Assembly (NCBI RefSeq): GCF_004193775.1
Contig: NC_041004.1
Coordinates: 8,145,309-8,209,308, forward strand
DNA from: Glycine soja
Taxonomy: Eukaryota > Streptophyta > Magnoliopsida > Fabales > Fabaceae
Length of the DNA: 64,000 nucleotides
Direction of reading: 5' to 3'
The translations under genes were made by a program, and so were the position numbers. Shown one piece after another: positions 12,777 through 23,249 of this stretch. Positions within the stretch are counted from its first letter, which is position 1. Every line of letters starts with the position of its first letter. The notes under the pieces were generated by a model. The model made no database searches, had not been told where the DNA came from, and saw only the letters and a list, made by a program, of their open reading frames with translations.

Positions 12777-13140
12777 AGTTGGGTGGTAAACGCGCACAGA
12801 CAGATTCTGCGCCCTTTATCATTCAGGAACAATAAGCTGAGTGGGTAAACACACAGAGACAGATTATGCGCCCTTTATCATTCAGGAACAACAAGCTGAG
12901 TGGGTAAACATGCAGAGACAGATTCTGCGCCCTTTATCATTCAGGAACAACAAGCTGAGTGGGTAAACGCGCAGAGATAGATTCTGCGTCCTTTATCATT
13001 CAAGAACAACAAGTTGGGTGGTAAACGCGCAGAGACAGATTCTGCGCCCTTTATCATTCAGGAGCAGCGAGGCGGGTGATAAACGCGCAGAGACAAATTA
13101 TGCGCCCTTTGTCATTCAAGAATAGCAAGTTGAGAGGTGG
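12777..13140 (+). repeat. Tandem repeat, 58-59-bp unit, about 6 copies
   Basis: GTAAAC or its variant recurs at 12786, 12845, 12904, 12963, 13021 and about 13079. Each unit has CAGAGACAGATTCTGCGCCC, TTTATCATTCAGGAACAA and AAGCTGAGTGG. The AGAGACAAATT phrase of the last unit leads into the next array, so the arrays look related by stepwise amplification. Confidence 0.95.
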
Positions 13141-13632
13141 GCGGAGACAAATTATGGTCATTCCGCACACCTTTTCGCCATCCAGAGGCGATCGTGTCTG
13201 GTGGCACGCAGAGACAAATTATGGTCATTTTGTGTCTTGCCGCCCAAGCTCGATCGTGTCCAACAACACGTAGAGACAAATTATGGTCATTCTGCGTCTT
13301 GTATCAACCAAGAGGAACAAGTTCAACAATATCAGGATGATGTGTCGGTACTGATCATTTTCAAATTTTTGCAGGTTCTGCTGGTAGGGAGGTTCACTGG
13401 CCGAATGGTGTTTCGCTCGAACGAAATTATGGTCATTTTGTGTCTTGCCGCCCAGGCTCGATCGTGTCCAACAACACGTAGAGACAAATTATGGTCATTA
13501 TGCGTCTTGTATCAACCAAGAGGAACAAGTTCAACAATATCAGGATGATGTGTCGGTACTGATCATTTTCAAATTTTTGCAGGTTCTGCTGGCAGGGAGG
13601 TTCACTGGCCGAATGGTGTTTCGCTCGAACGA
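13141..13632 (+). repeat. Tandem duplication, 208-bp unit, two copies plus partial leader units
   Basis: 13217-13424 and 13425-13632 are nearly identical 208-bp copies, both holding AATTATGGTCATTTTGTGTC, CTCGATCGTGTCCAACAACA, CAGGATGATGTGTCGGTACT and GCCGAATGGTGTTTCGCTCG. AGAGACAAATTATGGTCATT also occurs at about 13145, 13211, 13275 and 13482, showing shorter units inside. Frames of 65-115 codons over this array are repeat artefacts. Confidence 0.95.
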
Positions 13633-13785
13633 AACTAGTGTCTTATCTTTACTTCCCTTTTATCTCCAATAAAAGACAAGTAAAGAGGGACAACTGTCAT
13701 ACCCTAATTTCGTCCGGGGACCATCCGTTGTTGGGATGCGACCCTCGTTTGACCACCTCGAGGTATTTGGCACCCATCGTTAGAC

Positions 13786-14022
13786 AATTCGTGAAGTTCC
13801 GTGACATGCCGAAAGTCAAAAGAAAGCATTGTAGCACAATCCGTGAAGTTTCGTGACATGCCGGAAATTAAAAGGAAGTGTTAGTGCGCAATCCATAAAG
13901 TTCCGTAACGTTCCGAAAGGCAAAAAAGGGATGATTACGTAATCCGTAAGGTTTCATAACATTACGGAAAGAAAACAAGCATCGTTACGAAATTCGTAAA
14001 GTTTCGTAATGTTACAGAAAAA
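13786..14022 (+). repeat. Five tandem 50-52-bp repeats in the LTR U3
   Basis: AATTCGTGAAGTTCC or a variant begins at 13786, 13838, 13890, 13941 and 13991. Each unit contains the near-palindromic phrase CGTAAAGTTTCGTAATGTTACGG in diverged form followed by an A-rich spacer. The array sits about 170-400 bp upstream of the TATA box, a place typical of retroelement enhancers. GTTTCCGTAACGTTTTCG near 14310 repeats the motif downstream. Confidence 0.85.
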
Positions 14023-14188
14023 GAATCACCAAAAAAGAGCAAGGGGTGTATTTAGTAAAAATGGGGGTGCAAATAGCAATCAGGCCCACTTGGGCCTTCT
14101 AGAATATTCCTCCAGAAGGCGGTTGCTTCTGGAGGAAGCAACCTAGCTCGCCTAGGCGAGCTGGGTGGCAAGCTTCTCCCCTATTTTC

Positions 14189-14198
14189 CTATAAATAG
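14189..14198 (+). promoter_or_regulatory. TATA box of the Tat LTR
   Basis: CTATAAATAG lies mid-LTR after a CT-rich stretch and is followed by GGGGACAAGTGAAGGG. This is the expected position of the U3/R boundary. Confidence 0.7.
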
Positions 14199-15513
14199 GG
14201 GGACAAGTGAAGGGAAAAAATGTTCAGCCCTCCTGGTAATTCGAGATCACTTGAAATTAGTGAAAAAAATTGTTTTCGTGAAGAAAATCCAAGCCGAGGC
14301 GCTTCCGTAACGTTTCCGTAACGTTTTCGTGGGTGATGTCGCGAAGATTTTCAACCGTTCTTCGACGTTCTTCGTTCGTTCTTCGTCGTTCTTCGGTCTT
14401 CAACTGGTAAGTTCCCGAAATCGAACTTTTCAATTCATTCTATGTACCCTTAGTTGTCCTCATTTGTTTTCACGTGCTTTTATTTTCATTTCATTTACTT
14501 TCCGTACCCCTTTTGACGTGCTTTAGTCATTTACTTAAGTCATTTTCTCGCCTAATCAAAAAATAAAATAAATTTCCACCGATCATTTGAGTTGTAATAT
14601 CCGTTAATTTCTGTTAAAATGAAATCCGACCGTTCGGTCATGCCGTAACCATGTTGGAAACCAAAAAGAGGTAAAATAATAATATAATAATAAAAAAATA
14701 TCTTTTAGTAAAATAAACCAAAAAAATCAATCGGACGTTTCTCTTTGGGATTTTTCTTTCTTAATCGAATCAATTAATAACCAAAGTGAAACTAAGGCTA
14801 AAATCAATTCATAAACCAAACTTTTGTCATCGCCTAAAAAAGCCATTTTCAAAGGTCCAATGCCTTGAAATGGTCTTTTCCGCTTTTATTGGTTAAGGGT
14901 AGATTTTTAAAAGGCCTAAAATCAATATGTAACTTTGTTACCTCTTTCAAAAATAAAGAAATCATTAATGGTCCAATGCCTTAATGTTTTCTCACTTTTC
15001 AAAAGAATCGAAAGATTGTCTAATGGTCCAACGCCTTAAATGACCTTTCATTCAATAAAAACATATCTTGCAAAAAAAGGATAAAAAAATAACTTGACCA
15101 AAACGCTTTGTTCACAAAAGAATTACGTAAGTCTGATTTTCTCATCACAATTGAGGAATACGTAGGAGCAAAGGGAAACCCCCTTGTCGACCGCAAAAAA
15201 AATAAAAAAACATAAAAAGGCATAAAAAAGACATAAGAACGTAAAAAGGGAAGATAACATAAATTGAAGTCATATTTGCACATTTGATTAAAGGCTGCCG
15301 TCTCTTGTGACGGACGTGTGGGGTGCTAATACCTTCCCCATGCGTAAATACAACTCTCGAACCTTTCACTTAAAGTTCGTAGATCACGTCTTTTCCGGTT
15401 TTTCCGACGTTTTCCTCAAATAAACGTTGGTGGTGACTCCGCGCGCATTCCTTTCTTGGAACATGCACCCGCGAGTCACGCGTCGCCCTCCCGCCGAAGG
15501 GTAGGTTGCGACA

Positions 15514-16125
15514 GACACTCTATTCCAAAGTGCAAAGAAAATCCTCAAGGAAATTGTGCAATACTTTGCCAACAATGAAAATGTCGAGACATCTACATGA
15601 AGTATAAGGGCAAATAAAATATAAATGAGTAGATTATGAAAATGTCAAATCTTGCATTGAAACTCAAGCCACTTAAGTTAGAGCTTGGTGAGGACCTGCT
15701 CGTGCACTTCATTTTGGTCTCGCTTCTTGCATACTTTGGGCAATTCAAAGTGAGCTATAATACTTGGATGGACAAATGGTCCCTCAATGATTTGTGTGAA
15801 AGAGAAAGGAAGGCGGTAAAGAGATACGACTGAGAGTGGTCACTTGACTTAAACCTCTTAGAATAAGAAAATGAAGAAGACTAAGGGTGTTGTGGAAGGG
15901 TCTTCTTAAGCAAAAGAAACAAAAGAAAGATGAGGAATTTACTTGTTACTTTTGCAAGAAGTCGGGACATATGAAGTAAAAGTGTCCCAGGTATTCCACT
16001 TTGCATGTAAAAAAAGGTAAATTTCTTGCTTTAGTTTGTTTTGAAATTAATTTGACTTGTGTACCTAAGGATTCCTGGTGGGTGGATTCTGGTCCTACTA
16101 CTCACAAAAGTATGACATTGTTCCA
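15514..16125 (+). pseudogene. Ty1/copia piece 2: gag end, zinc knuckle, protease start
   Basis: The translation matches a copia Gag of another family than piece 1: YFANNENVE near 15568, then KLKPLKLELGEDLLVHFIL (15660-15715), NTWMDKWSLNDL, an intact zinc knuckle CYFCKKSGHMK-KC near 15946, then KKGKFLALVC and the protease start WWVDSGPTTH with D-S-G kept. Several stops and frameshifts occur. It begins directly after the Tat 3' LTR, so its 5' part was lost or lies elsewhere. Confidence 0.8.
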
Positions 16126-16290
16126 AAGCAACTTACAAAGAAAATTGGACATTTTCATAATGTACTCTCTTATATTTCCTTTTCTCTTGTACTTCACGAA
16201 GATGAGTTTAGACACAAGGTTACTCATATCTACATTTTCATTTTTGGCAAAATACTGTTCAATTTTCTCATAGATTTTTTTTTTTTGCAT
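16126..16290 (-). pseudogene. Inverted copia gag fragment
   Basis: Read on the minus strand, this stretch encodes EKIEQYFAKNENVDMSNL, then KYKRKGNIREYIMKMSNF. It is the same Gag region as 15545-15660 on the plus strand, so the two form an imperfect inverted repeat about 470 bp apart. The junction with plus-strand protease sequence is near 16126, and a run of 12 or more T (about 16268) bounds the other side. Confidence 0.75.
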
Positions 16291-17757
16291 TTTGATATTA
16301 CTTATTGAAATTTTAATAAACTATATAAAATACGAGATGGACACTAAAACACATTATATTAAATTATCAAGAATGTTAAAGGAATACCTGGATGCATAGA
16401 GCTTGATCAATAATGTTAAATCTAACGACAGTTACAAACAATTAGTTTTGTGACATTCCTTAATTAAATCACCTTCCTTATAGGACCTTTATTTTTTCTT
16501 TAGACGAGAAGATGAGTAACTGTTTATTGATATGGTATATTGGGAACCATAATCGTGCCTCTGATTTTAACCTATTAAGATTCTCATTATCCTCTAATGG
16601 GTCAAACTAATTTTCATTTATTAAGAGCCTATATTAGGTTTTTAACAATCTAATGGACGTACTAAATTAAATCACTTGTATCAAGTCCAAATAAATGTAA
16701 GTAACTAATATAAATGTTGTAATATAATATGTAGCCCACTTTAATTAATTAGAAATTATAAAATTCTTAACACTCTGTAGAAGTTCCCAACATCCACACT
16801 ACACTGAACTTGATTTGTACATGAGATATTTTGGTGCGGAAGGACATCCATAAAAATCAAACCTAAATGAAGCCTAATTGGATGCTCACGAGAGACGACA
16901 TTTGAATCTTGCACCTCTTAAAGGAAGCTGAATGAACAAAAATATCTCGCCTTCTTTCTTCTATCTTATTTCTCTAGTAATGTGCATCGACCCTCCACCC
17001 CGAATTATGCCACCCTCCGCCCCACCCTGCGCCACCCTTTGCCTCATCCTCCAACATCCTCTAGTAATGTCGTCACACACCACCATCGAACCACACCTAG
17101 AAAGAAAATCATAGATTTGAAGGTTTTTGTGCTGACTATTCGAAAAATGAGTTTTTCTATTCCGGAATACATATATACTTCTGGAACAACTATTTCGGAA
17201 TAAAAGAATTATTTTCGAAAAACTATTCCATAATGATATTTTTTCTATTCTAGAATCCATACACACTTTAGAACAACTATTTTGGAATAAAAAAATGATC
17301 CTTAGTTTTTTGAGGTTGGCATAATTTTGAGTTCACTGACAGATTAAGTCTTTTAATTATAAAATTGATAAATGAATTGAATTTAGCGGTCTTGGCCTAA
17401 AGAGAAAAAAGGTCATCCAAGAATGCGGTATTTTGTAAAGGTGTGTTAAAGCTCTGAGTGTTTTTAATATGCCCTAATATCTTTAAAGAGAAAAAGGTCA
17501 TTGAAGAGTGCGGTATTTTGTGAAGGTGTGTTAAACCTCTAAGTGTTTTTAAGGTCTTGGCCAAAAGAGAAAAAGGTCTTGGCATTATGGTTGTTTGAGA
17601 GATTAATTTCAACAATGTAAGGGAGCAATAGCTTAACCATGTTTGTTGTGATTCTGTTAGCTCATATCTGAATTAGTTATAGTTATTTAAAGCTGGATTC
17701 AAGTCATGAGATCTTTATAATTATAAATTTTTTGTAACTAATGAATTTGTTCAGTCA
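16291..17757. other. Intergenic spacer with two short tandem duplications
   Basis: No gene is supported. A unit of about 91 bp is duplicated at about 17150-17290 (TTTTTCTATTCNGGAATNCAT and GGAACAACTATTTCGGAAT), and a unit of about 87 bp at 17398-17540 (AGAGAAAAAGGTCAT, TGCGGTATTTTGT, GGTGTGTTAAA). A proline-rich frame at 16982-17114 is low-complexity and not supported. Confidence 0.6.
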
Positions 17758-18520
17758 CACTACCAAAAAAATGTAATTTAGTGACCGAAATTGGTGAGTA
17801 AATATTTTCAATCGCTATTAGGGACCGAAATAACGACCACACTTTTTCTGTCTCTATTTATGACCGAGTTTAACCAGACTGGCTAGCTTGCATAAATGGT
17901 CGAAATAAGTGTTGTGATGATAGCGGTCTAAATAATATTTTGGATTAGGTACAAATTGAATTTTTTTTCTAAAAAATTAAGAAAATAATTTTTAATTTAT
18001 TATAAATCATAATAAATATATAATATACTTAAATACATTTTATACTTAAAAAGTATTGAAATTAATATATTAGTAATATTTTTAAATTAACAAACCAATA
18101 TTTACAATATTTTATAAATCATAATAAATATATAATATTTTTAATTATACTGTGATAATTTTTAATAAAATTAACAAACCAATATTTATATTATTTGATT
18201 AAGATAAATAAATCATGCTTACCATCAGTCTTTTAATTTGGGTTTTGTACAAAATAATTGTTTTCTTATATAATTATTTAAAAATTATAATAAAAAAACA
18301 CCCTTTGTGTTATGAAAATATGTCATACTCAAATTTTCTAAAATTAAGTATTTTAAAATATAAGGCATAAGTGTAACACTAATGATTCATTAAGGTTTAA
18401 TATGGTGTAACACTAATGAAGATCCAATTTGATTTTAGTACAACATGTGCACTAAGCAAAGCCCAATAAAATGCAATGTGTAACTATCCATTCACTAAAA
18501 GCCCAAATTGACTTTAATTT

Positions 18521-19809
18521 AAGGTTTAATTGCAAAATTTGTCCCTCTATTTTTTAATTTACTATCTGAATTCTCCTATATTTCAAAGTTCATTATTTGA
18601 GTCCCCAAAAACTATTAACGGTTAAATTTTAAACATTGACTAGGCTAGAAAGTTGATCAAAATTTTCTTAAAAAATAAGAAATTTAAAAATGCTTGAGGC
18701 CTTAGAGTGAAAAACATACTCCTTTACCACTACGCACAAGTATTCATTTGAATATTTGGTGCAAAATATAGTATTAATATAAGTTTTTGGCTTAATTGCA
18801 AAATCCGTCTCCCTATTTTTCTTATTACACTAAATCGGCCCCCCTATTTTTTAGTTCACTATTTGAGCCCCCTTATATTTCAAAATATACTATCTTAGTT
18901 CTCAGAGTTGATTTTAACCATTGACCGTTAAATTTTTAACGTTGACTAGACTAGAAAGTTGACCAATATTTTAAAAAAAAAAAATAAGAACTTAGAGTAA
19001 AAAACACACTCCTTTACCACTACATCCAAGTGCGCAGTTGAATATTTTGTGCAAAATATAGTATTAATATATGTTTTTGGCTTAATTGCAAAATTTGTCC
19101 CCCTATTTTGCTTATTACACTAAATTGGTCCCCCTATTTTTTAATTCACTATTTAAGTTTCCCTATATTTCAAAAATTGTGTTCCTTACTTCAAGGATGA
19201 TGATTCTAGTCCTTCCTAAAACATCTTTTACGTTCTTATTTTTTAAGAAAATATTGATCAATTTTCTAGTCTAGTCAATGTTTAAAATTTAACGATCAAT
19301 AGTTAATCAACAGTTGAAATCAGGGACTAAGATAGTATATTAATAGTGAATTAAAAAGTAGGTGGACGAATTTTGCAATTTAGCCTAAGTTTTTGTGCAA
19401 AAATAGTTCAAAATTTAAATTTTATTATTTTTTAATTTATTATATTTTAATAATCTTGTATATTAACTTTTAAAATATAACATATAAGATTAAATTCTAC
19501 TTTCACATAAATTAGAATATGTATATTTATATAAGTTTTATTTTTATTTTATATATTATTTTTATCTTTTAAAATAATGCTTTTGATTTAGTGATAATAT
19601 TTTTTTTATCTATATTAAGATATTCATGTTATTAGTTGTTATATAGATAAAAAAAAATACTGTTAATAAATCACATACATAAATATTTAGAAAAAATAGA
19701 AAATACTATCATTTTATGAAATTATAATTTATATAAAATATATACATTAAAGATAAAATGTATATTATATCTTTACTGTATAAAATAAGTTTTGAATAAT
19801 GCGATAAAA

Positions 19810-19860
<51 letters not shown>

Positions 19861-20240
19861 CTTATATAAGTAAACATATTTTAATTTATACAAAAATAGA
19901 ATTTAATGTTATATATTATATCTTAAAGATAATACATAAGATTATAAAAATATAATAAATAAAAAAGAATAAAATTTGAATTTTGAACTATTTTTACATA
20001 AAACTTATATATATTAATACTATATTTTATATCAAATATCCAAATGGACATGTGGGTGTAGTGGTAAAAGAGTGTATCACTCACCCCAAGTACCATGGTT
20101 CTTGTCCTTTGAGAGTCAATTCTTGGAAACTCAGATAGTTAATTTTGAAATATAAAAAAACTCTGATAATAAATTTAAAAATAGGAAAACTAATTTGGTG
20201 AAATAAGAAAAATAAGGGGAGGAATTTAAAAATATCTGTG
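18521..20240. repeat. Nested AT-rich foldbacks and MITE copies inside CACTA 1
   Basis: Related segments begin GGTTTAATTGCAAAAT at about 18523 and GGCTTAATTGCAAAAT at 18789 and 19079. The copy at about 19079-19383 ends in the complement of its start (TTTTGCAATTTAGCCT), the mark of a MITE with terminal inverted repeats. Around it, 18985-19075 plus 19384-19530 pair with 19855-20100 as a long inverted repeat (AAAATATAGTATTAATAT against its complement near 20015). The loop holds a (TA)n run at about 19813-19858. The MITE interrupts the left arm of the larger foldback, so it arrived later. Confidence 0.7.
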
Positions 20241-20241
20241 T

Positions 20242-20505
20242 GTGTATGAATAGTGGTCACTTCAATTATCTAAGAAGGCTTTGCAATAGAATCTGGGTCC
20301 ACTAATTTTTTTTTATTAATTCAAGAATCGTACGTTAATTCTTGAGCCAATGTTAAGCATGAAAAATAAATAAATAAATGAATACCTTGATTAATTCAAG
20401 AATATGTGTGTTTGAACAGTGGTTCCCTCAATCATAGGCTTTAGAATAGAATATGGATCCACTAATCTTGAGGCAGTGTTAAGCAAGAAACATAAATAAA
20501 TACCA
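20242..20505. repeat. Diverged direct repeat next to the HMA exon
   Basis: 20242-20385 and 20407-20505 share GTGTGTATGAATAGTGG, AGAATCTGGGTCCACTAAT and GTTAAGCATGAAAAATAAAT with gaps. The second copy ends at the donor site of the captured exon. The unit is therefore probably intron of the donor gene, duplicated before or after capture. Confidence 0.65.
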
Positions 20506-20603
20506 ATGGCTTGCCCTTAACTCTAGCCATTCTGCAATTGAGAAGAGGAAAACAATGGTGCCGGCTTCCAAATAATCATCATTCATAGCAATTGTCCCAA
20601 TAA
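20504..20603 (-). pseudogene. Captured exon of a P1B heavy-metal ATPase (HMA2/3/4-like)
   Basis: On the minus strand a 100-bp block is framed by an acceptor (TTTGACAG) and a donor (GTATTT). It reads IGTIAMNDDYLEAGTIVFLF, then SIAEWLELRASH. This matches the membrane-helix region near the N-terminal third of plant zinc/cadmium P-type ATPases, where the family has an AEWLE-RASHKA stretch. Only this exon is seen. It lies on the opposite strand to the other two captured genes of the element. Identification is from remembered family motifs, so a search should confirm it. Confidence 0.65.
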
Positions 20604-20610
20604 CTGTCAA

Positions 20611-21802
20611 ATAAAAAAAATTATTGGAACTGTACTTTCCAAACGTATAAATGTTATAATAATATTTGATTAATAAGTAGAAGTTAATTGTATAATGATT
20701 AAAAAGTACTAATACCCTCTCTTTCTTGAGCTCTATATTTTAAACACTGAAAATATATAATATATAATAAAAAAAACTTTTCTCATTGGACTGAGTTGGT
20801 TACATAAATCAAAGAGTTTAATTTTGTATAATTAAAAAAATAAGTTAGTTATTGTAAAAGATAACAATTTGCTAACCATAATAAATTATAATTAAATAAT
20901 AGTATAAAAAAATTTATACGGTCAAAACATAAACTATTTACTCTAAATCAAATAATGGTCACGATATTTTATGATGAATCATATCATAGGCGTTTATCTC
21001 GCATTTAGGCTACCCTCCATTTGGTTAATTTAAACTTCTGAATAATGTCCTTACTTAAGGCAAGTTAGTGAACTCTGAACCCATCTTTTCTAATTTCTTC
21101 TATGGATGGTTTTCCAACTTTCTCTCTAGTGTTTTATTTCTGGCTAATCATATATCTTTTCTTTTATGTTAATTCATCCAGAGACATTTTCTCCTCTACA
21201 TTACGTTGCATTTATTCTCTTATTAACTTTCTATTGCAAGTTTATATAATTTAAAGTAAATTGTGTTCATTTTAGATATTAAAATAATATTATATATATT
21301 TTAACATATATAACATTTATAAGTTATATTAAAGAATAAAAATACTCCTATATACAAAAATACATTCACTCATCTGAATGTTAACTAATTACTACTTAAT
21401 TTGGATACCTATGGCTATACTACTTAAGAATTTCTGATCTAGTTTTATTCCATCACATGTTATATATATATTTTCTATCATATGTTTGATAGCTTCTAGG
21501 AAAGATATTTTGAGGGGTCAAGTTTTTCGCTTTCACATCGCTTCAATAATTCAAGTTCCTACATACAATGCAAAAAATATTGGTTAAAATGTGATTTTGA
21601 TCCTTCTAATTTCTTAAATTCATAATTTTGATTTTATGGATTTTAATTGTAATATTTAATTTCTTTAGTTTTATAAATTGGTAATTTTGACCTTCCTGAT
21701 AGATTGTTAACAAATAATTCTCATAATTTTCACCCTATAGGTACATAATAAACTTCAACGAATTGTTAAAATTCTAACTACTTTATACCTTTGATTTCTT
21801 AG
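20611..21802. other. CACTA 1 interior without recognised genes
   Basis: AT-rich DNA with no supported coding region. The final about 200 bp (21600-21802) contain a TTTTGATCCTT/TTTTGACCTTCC type repeat phrase and then the polypyrimidine-like TTTGATTTCTTAG, which is the acceptor of the next captured exon. Confidence 0.5.
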
Positions 21803-22230
21803 AAACTTATGTTGCAGCCAACCTTAGTGGCACCAAAGGTGGTGTGTTTAACTCACACAGTTTATTCTGATGAGCTCAAAGATGATGAAGACTATGAAGA
21901 GATTCTTGATGATATGAGACAAGAGTGCTCCAAATTTGGTAATTTCTGATTTAGTTTGCTTGTCTCACTCTGAAGTGTGAACTAATATTAATTTTTTGTG
22001 TTATTTGTTTTACAACCAATTTGAAGTCCCACATTCTCATAAAGAATCAAACCTAACTTACAGACTCAAGCCTCTATAACCTTTGTCCTCGCATGCTTGT
22101 TCATTGCATGTCTATGAAAATTTATTTGCATATTTCACTATTTTTGTTTTCACTTTATGAATGTACTTTGGTGAATGTGGTGATCCCACGACCACCGCCC
22201 GATGGTGAACCTGTCTCTGGAGTTGGAAAG
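21803..22230 (+). pseudogene. U2AF65: Captured U2AF65 (large U2AF subunit) C-terminal RRM exons
   Basis: The first exon (21803-21938) follows TTTCTTAG and encodes KLMLQPTLVAPKVVCLTH, then DELKDDEDYEEILDDMRQE and CSKFG, ending at a GT donor. After a retained intron of about 220 bp, 22163-22230 encodes TLVNVVIPRPPPDGEPVSG and VGK before another GT donor. This is the start of the third RNA-recognition (UHM-type) domain of the 3'-splice-site factor U2AF65. The acceptor of the second exon has lost its AG. Downstream exons (KVFLEYAD region) are absent. It can make no full RRM and is a captured fragment. Confidence 0.9.
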
Positions 22231-22650
22231 GTGTGTTGTTGGCCTATTTTGGAAATTCAATCACTTATTGTCAATTATAGAAATTAAGAGCACATAATTT
22301 GTCTTTTTCCCCCTTTCCTAATGCTGGGTTGATGTAGCTATGGAATCAAAATAATAGTTAAGGTGAGTAACTGAGCATGCATCGACCATGAACCATTTTT
22401 CTTTAGCAATATGCAACTTGCATGTGTTTACACACATGCTCAATTTACAAACTTCTACATTTGAATCCTAAAGTTTCCTTTTAGGCTCTTGTTCTACATT
22501 TCTACCTTTCTACGAGTATGAAATAGTCCTGCAAACTTGCAGGTCCATATATTTGAAATTATATGTTGTATTGTGGCATAATAATATGATCATATAATAT
22601 ATTTATCTCTACTCTCAGTCTAATCATGTTTTCTTGTTGCTTCTCTGTAG
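22231..22650. other. Intron-like DNA between captured U2AF65 and AGPase exons
   Basis: No coding stretch is recognised. It begins in the U2AF65 intron and ends with TTGCTTCTCTGTAG, a good acceptor for the AGPase exon. The junction between the two donor genes must lie inside it. Confidence 0.55.
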
Positions 22651-22833
22651 CAAGTAGATACCTCTGTGCTTGGGTTGCCACCCCATGAAGCAAAAAGGTC
22701 ACCATATATTGCATCTATAGGGGTTTGTGTATTCAAGACATATGTTTTACTCAAGCTTTTGAAATGGAGATATCCTACACCCAATGACTTTGATCTGAAA
22801 TCATTCCTGCAATTGAGGGAAAACAATGTCCAT
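22651..22833 (+). pseudogene. Captured exon of ADP-glucose pyrophosphorylase large subunit
   Basis: The block follows CTCTGTAG and ends at a GTAAGAG donor. It reads [20 protein letters not shown], then [10 protein letters not shown] and [15 protein letters not shown]. This is a conserved part of the plant AGPase large subunit, the starch-synthesis enzyme of plastids that makes ADP-glucose. After NDF the frame slips by a missing base: the expected GSEIIP is read as DLKSFL, although RENNV returns further on. Neighbouring exons are missing, though ATAGGCACTATA near 23117 may be a trace of the following exon (IGTI). Confidence 0.85.
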
Positions 22834-23249
22834 GTAAGAGAAATTGCACTAAACATATCTGCTTTCAAATGTTTGATCTATTCTAGAAGTAGTCTTATCT
22901 TACATTTACAAGGAACTAAGCACTCCTTTAATGAGGTAATAATACAAGTTGAATGTCTATTGCTCTCTTTCAAGCGTATTTTTTCATTGACTATTGGGAA
23001 TACATTTGAACAACAAAATCATTTTAAGATGCTAACTTGGCTCTTACTGAAGAGGTGGATTCAAGATATTTATTGTTCTCAAATTTCTTGTTTAATGGTC
23101 TTTGTATTTTGTAGGTATAGGCACTATAGACGGACAATTAACACATTATGAATGTTCACTTTTATTTATATAGTTTAATTAAGAATTATATTTATAGTCA
23201 TCAATTATTAAGTAGGTCAAAATGTAATAAAAATAAAAATAAAATGTAT
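22834..23249. other. AGPase intron-like DNA
   Basis: Non-coding, apart from a possible exon trace after TTTTGTAG at about 23114 (ATAGGCACTATAGAC). The 161-codon frame spanning the captured exon and this intron is not a real gene: it reads through the exon's donor site. Confidence 0.5.

Larger units (their letters stand above)
4684..15513 (+). mobile_element. 5'-truncated Tat/Ogre-like Ty3/gypsy retrotransposon
   Basis: The piece runs pol (RT end, two RNase H domains, integrase), spacer, accessory ORF, 3' UTR with tandem arrays, then a complete 3' LTR at 13695-15513. Two RNase H domains, the second of the active plant/archaeal type, mark the Tat clade that includes Ogre. Tandem repeats in the region before the 3' LTR are also known for that clade. 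The 5' LTR, gag, protease and most of RT are missing. The left edge near 4684 falls inside RT, so truncation rather than target-site insertion defines it, and no target-site duplication can be checked. Confidence 0.8.
13695..15513 (+). mobile_element. Tat 3' LTR (1,819 bp)
   Basis: The LTR opens TGTCATACCCTAATTTCGTC and closes GTAGGTTGCGACA, giving TG...CA ends with TGTC/GACA inverted tips. It is preceded by a purine-rich tract (AAAGACAAGTAAAGAGGGA, about 13672-13690) that serves as polypurine tract. It holds U3 repeats (13786-14022), a TATA box (14189-14198) and A-rich tracts. No tRNA-complementary PBS follows at 15514; copia sequence follows instead, so this is a 3' LTR. Confidence 0.85.

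Noticed and set aside
13076..13672. Several overlapping plus-strand frames of 65-115 codons
   Set aside because: They lie wholly in the tandem arrays of the Tat 3' UTR, are internally duplicated with the 208-bp unit, and resemble no protein.
15514..16125. Copia piece 2 as the continuation of copia piece 1 after a Tat insertion
   Set aside because: Both pieces cover the same gag-to-protease region with different sequences, so they are separate elements.
16932..17203. Proline-rich small frames
   Set aside because: Overlapping frames in a CCACCC-rich low-complexity stretch; no conserved motif and no splice or promoter support.
20045..20110. tRNA-like phrase GTAGTGGTAAAAG with a box-B-like GGTTCTTGTCC
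   Set aside because: It is the reverse copy of the foldback arms at 18720 and 19010 and does not fold as a tRNA.
22666..23151. Plus-strand frame of 161 codons
   Set aside because: Only its first third is real coding sequence (the captured AGPase exon); the rest reads through the donor site into intron.
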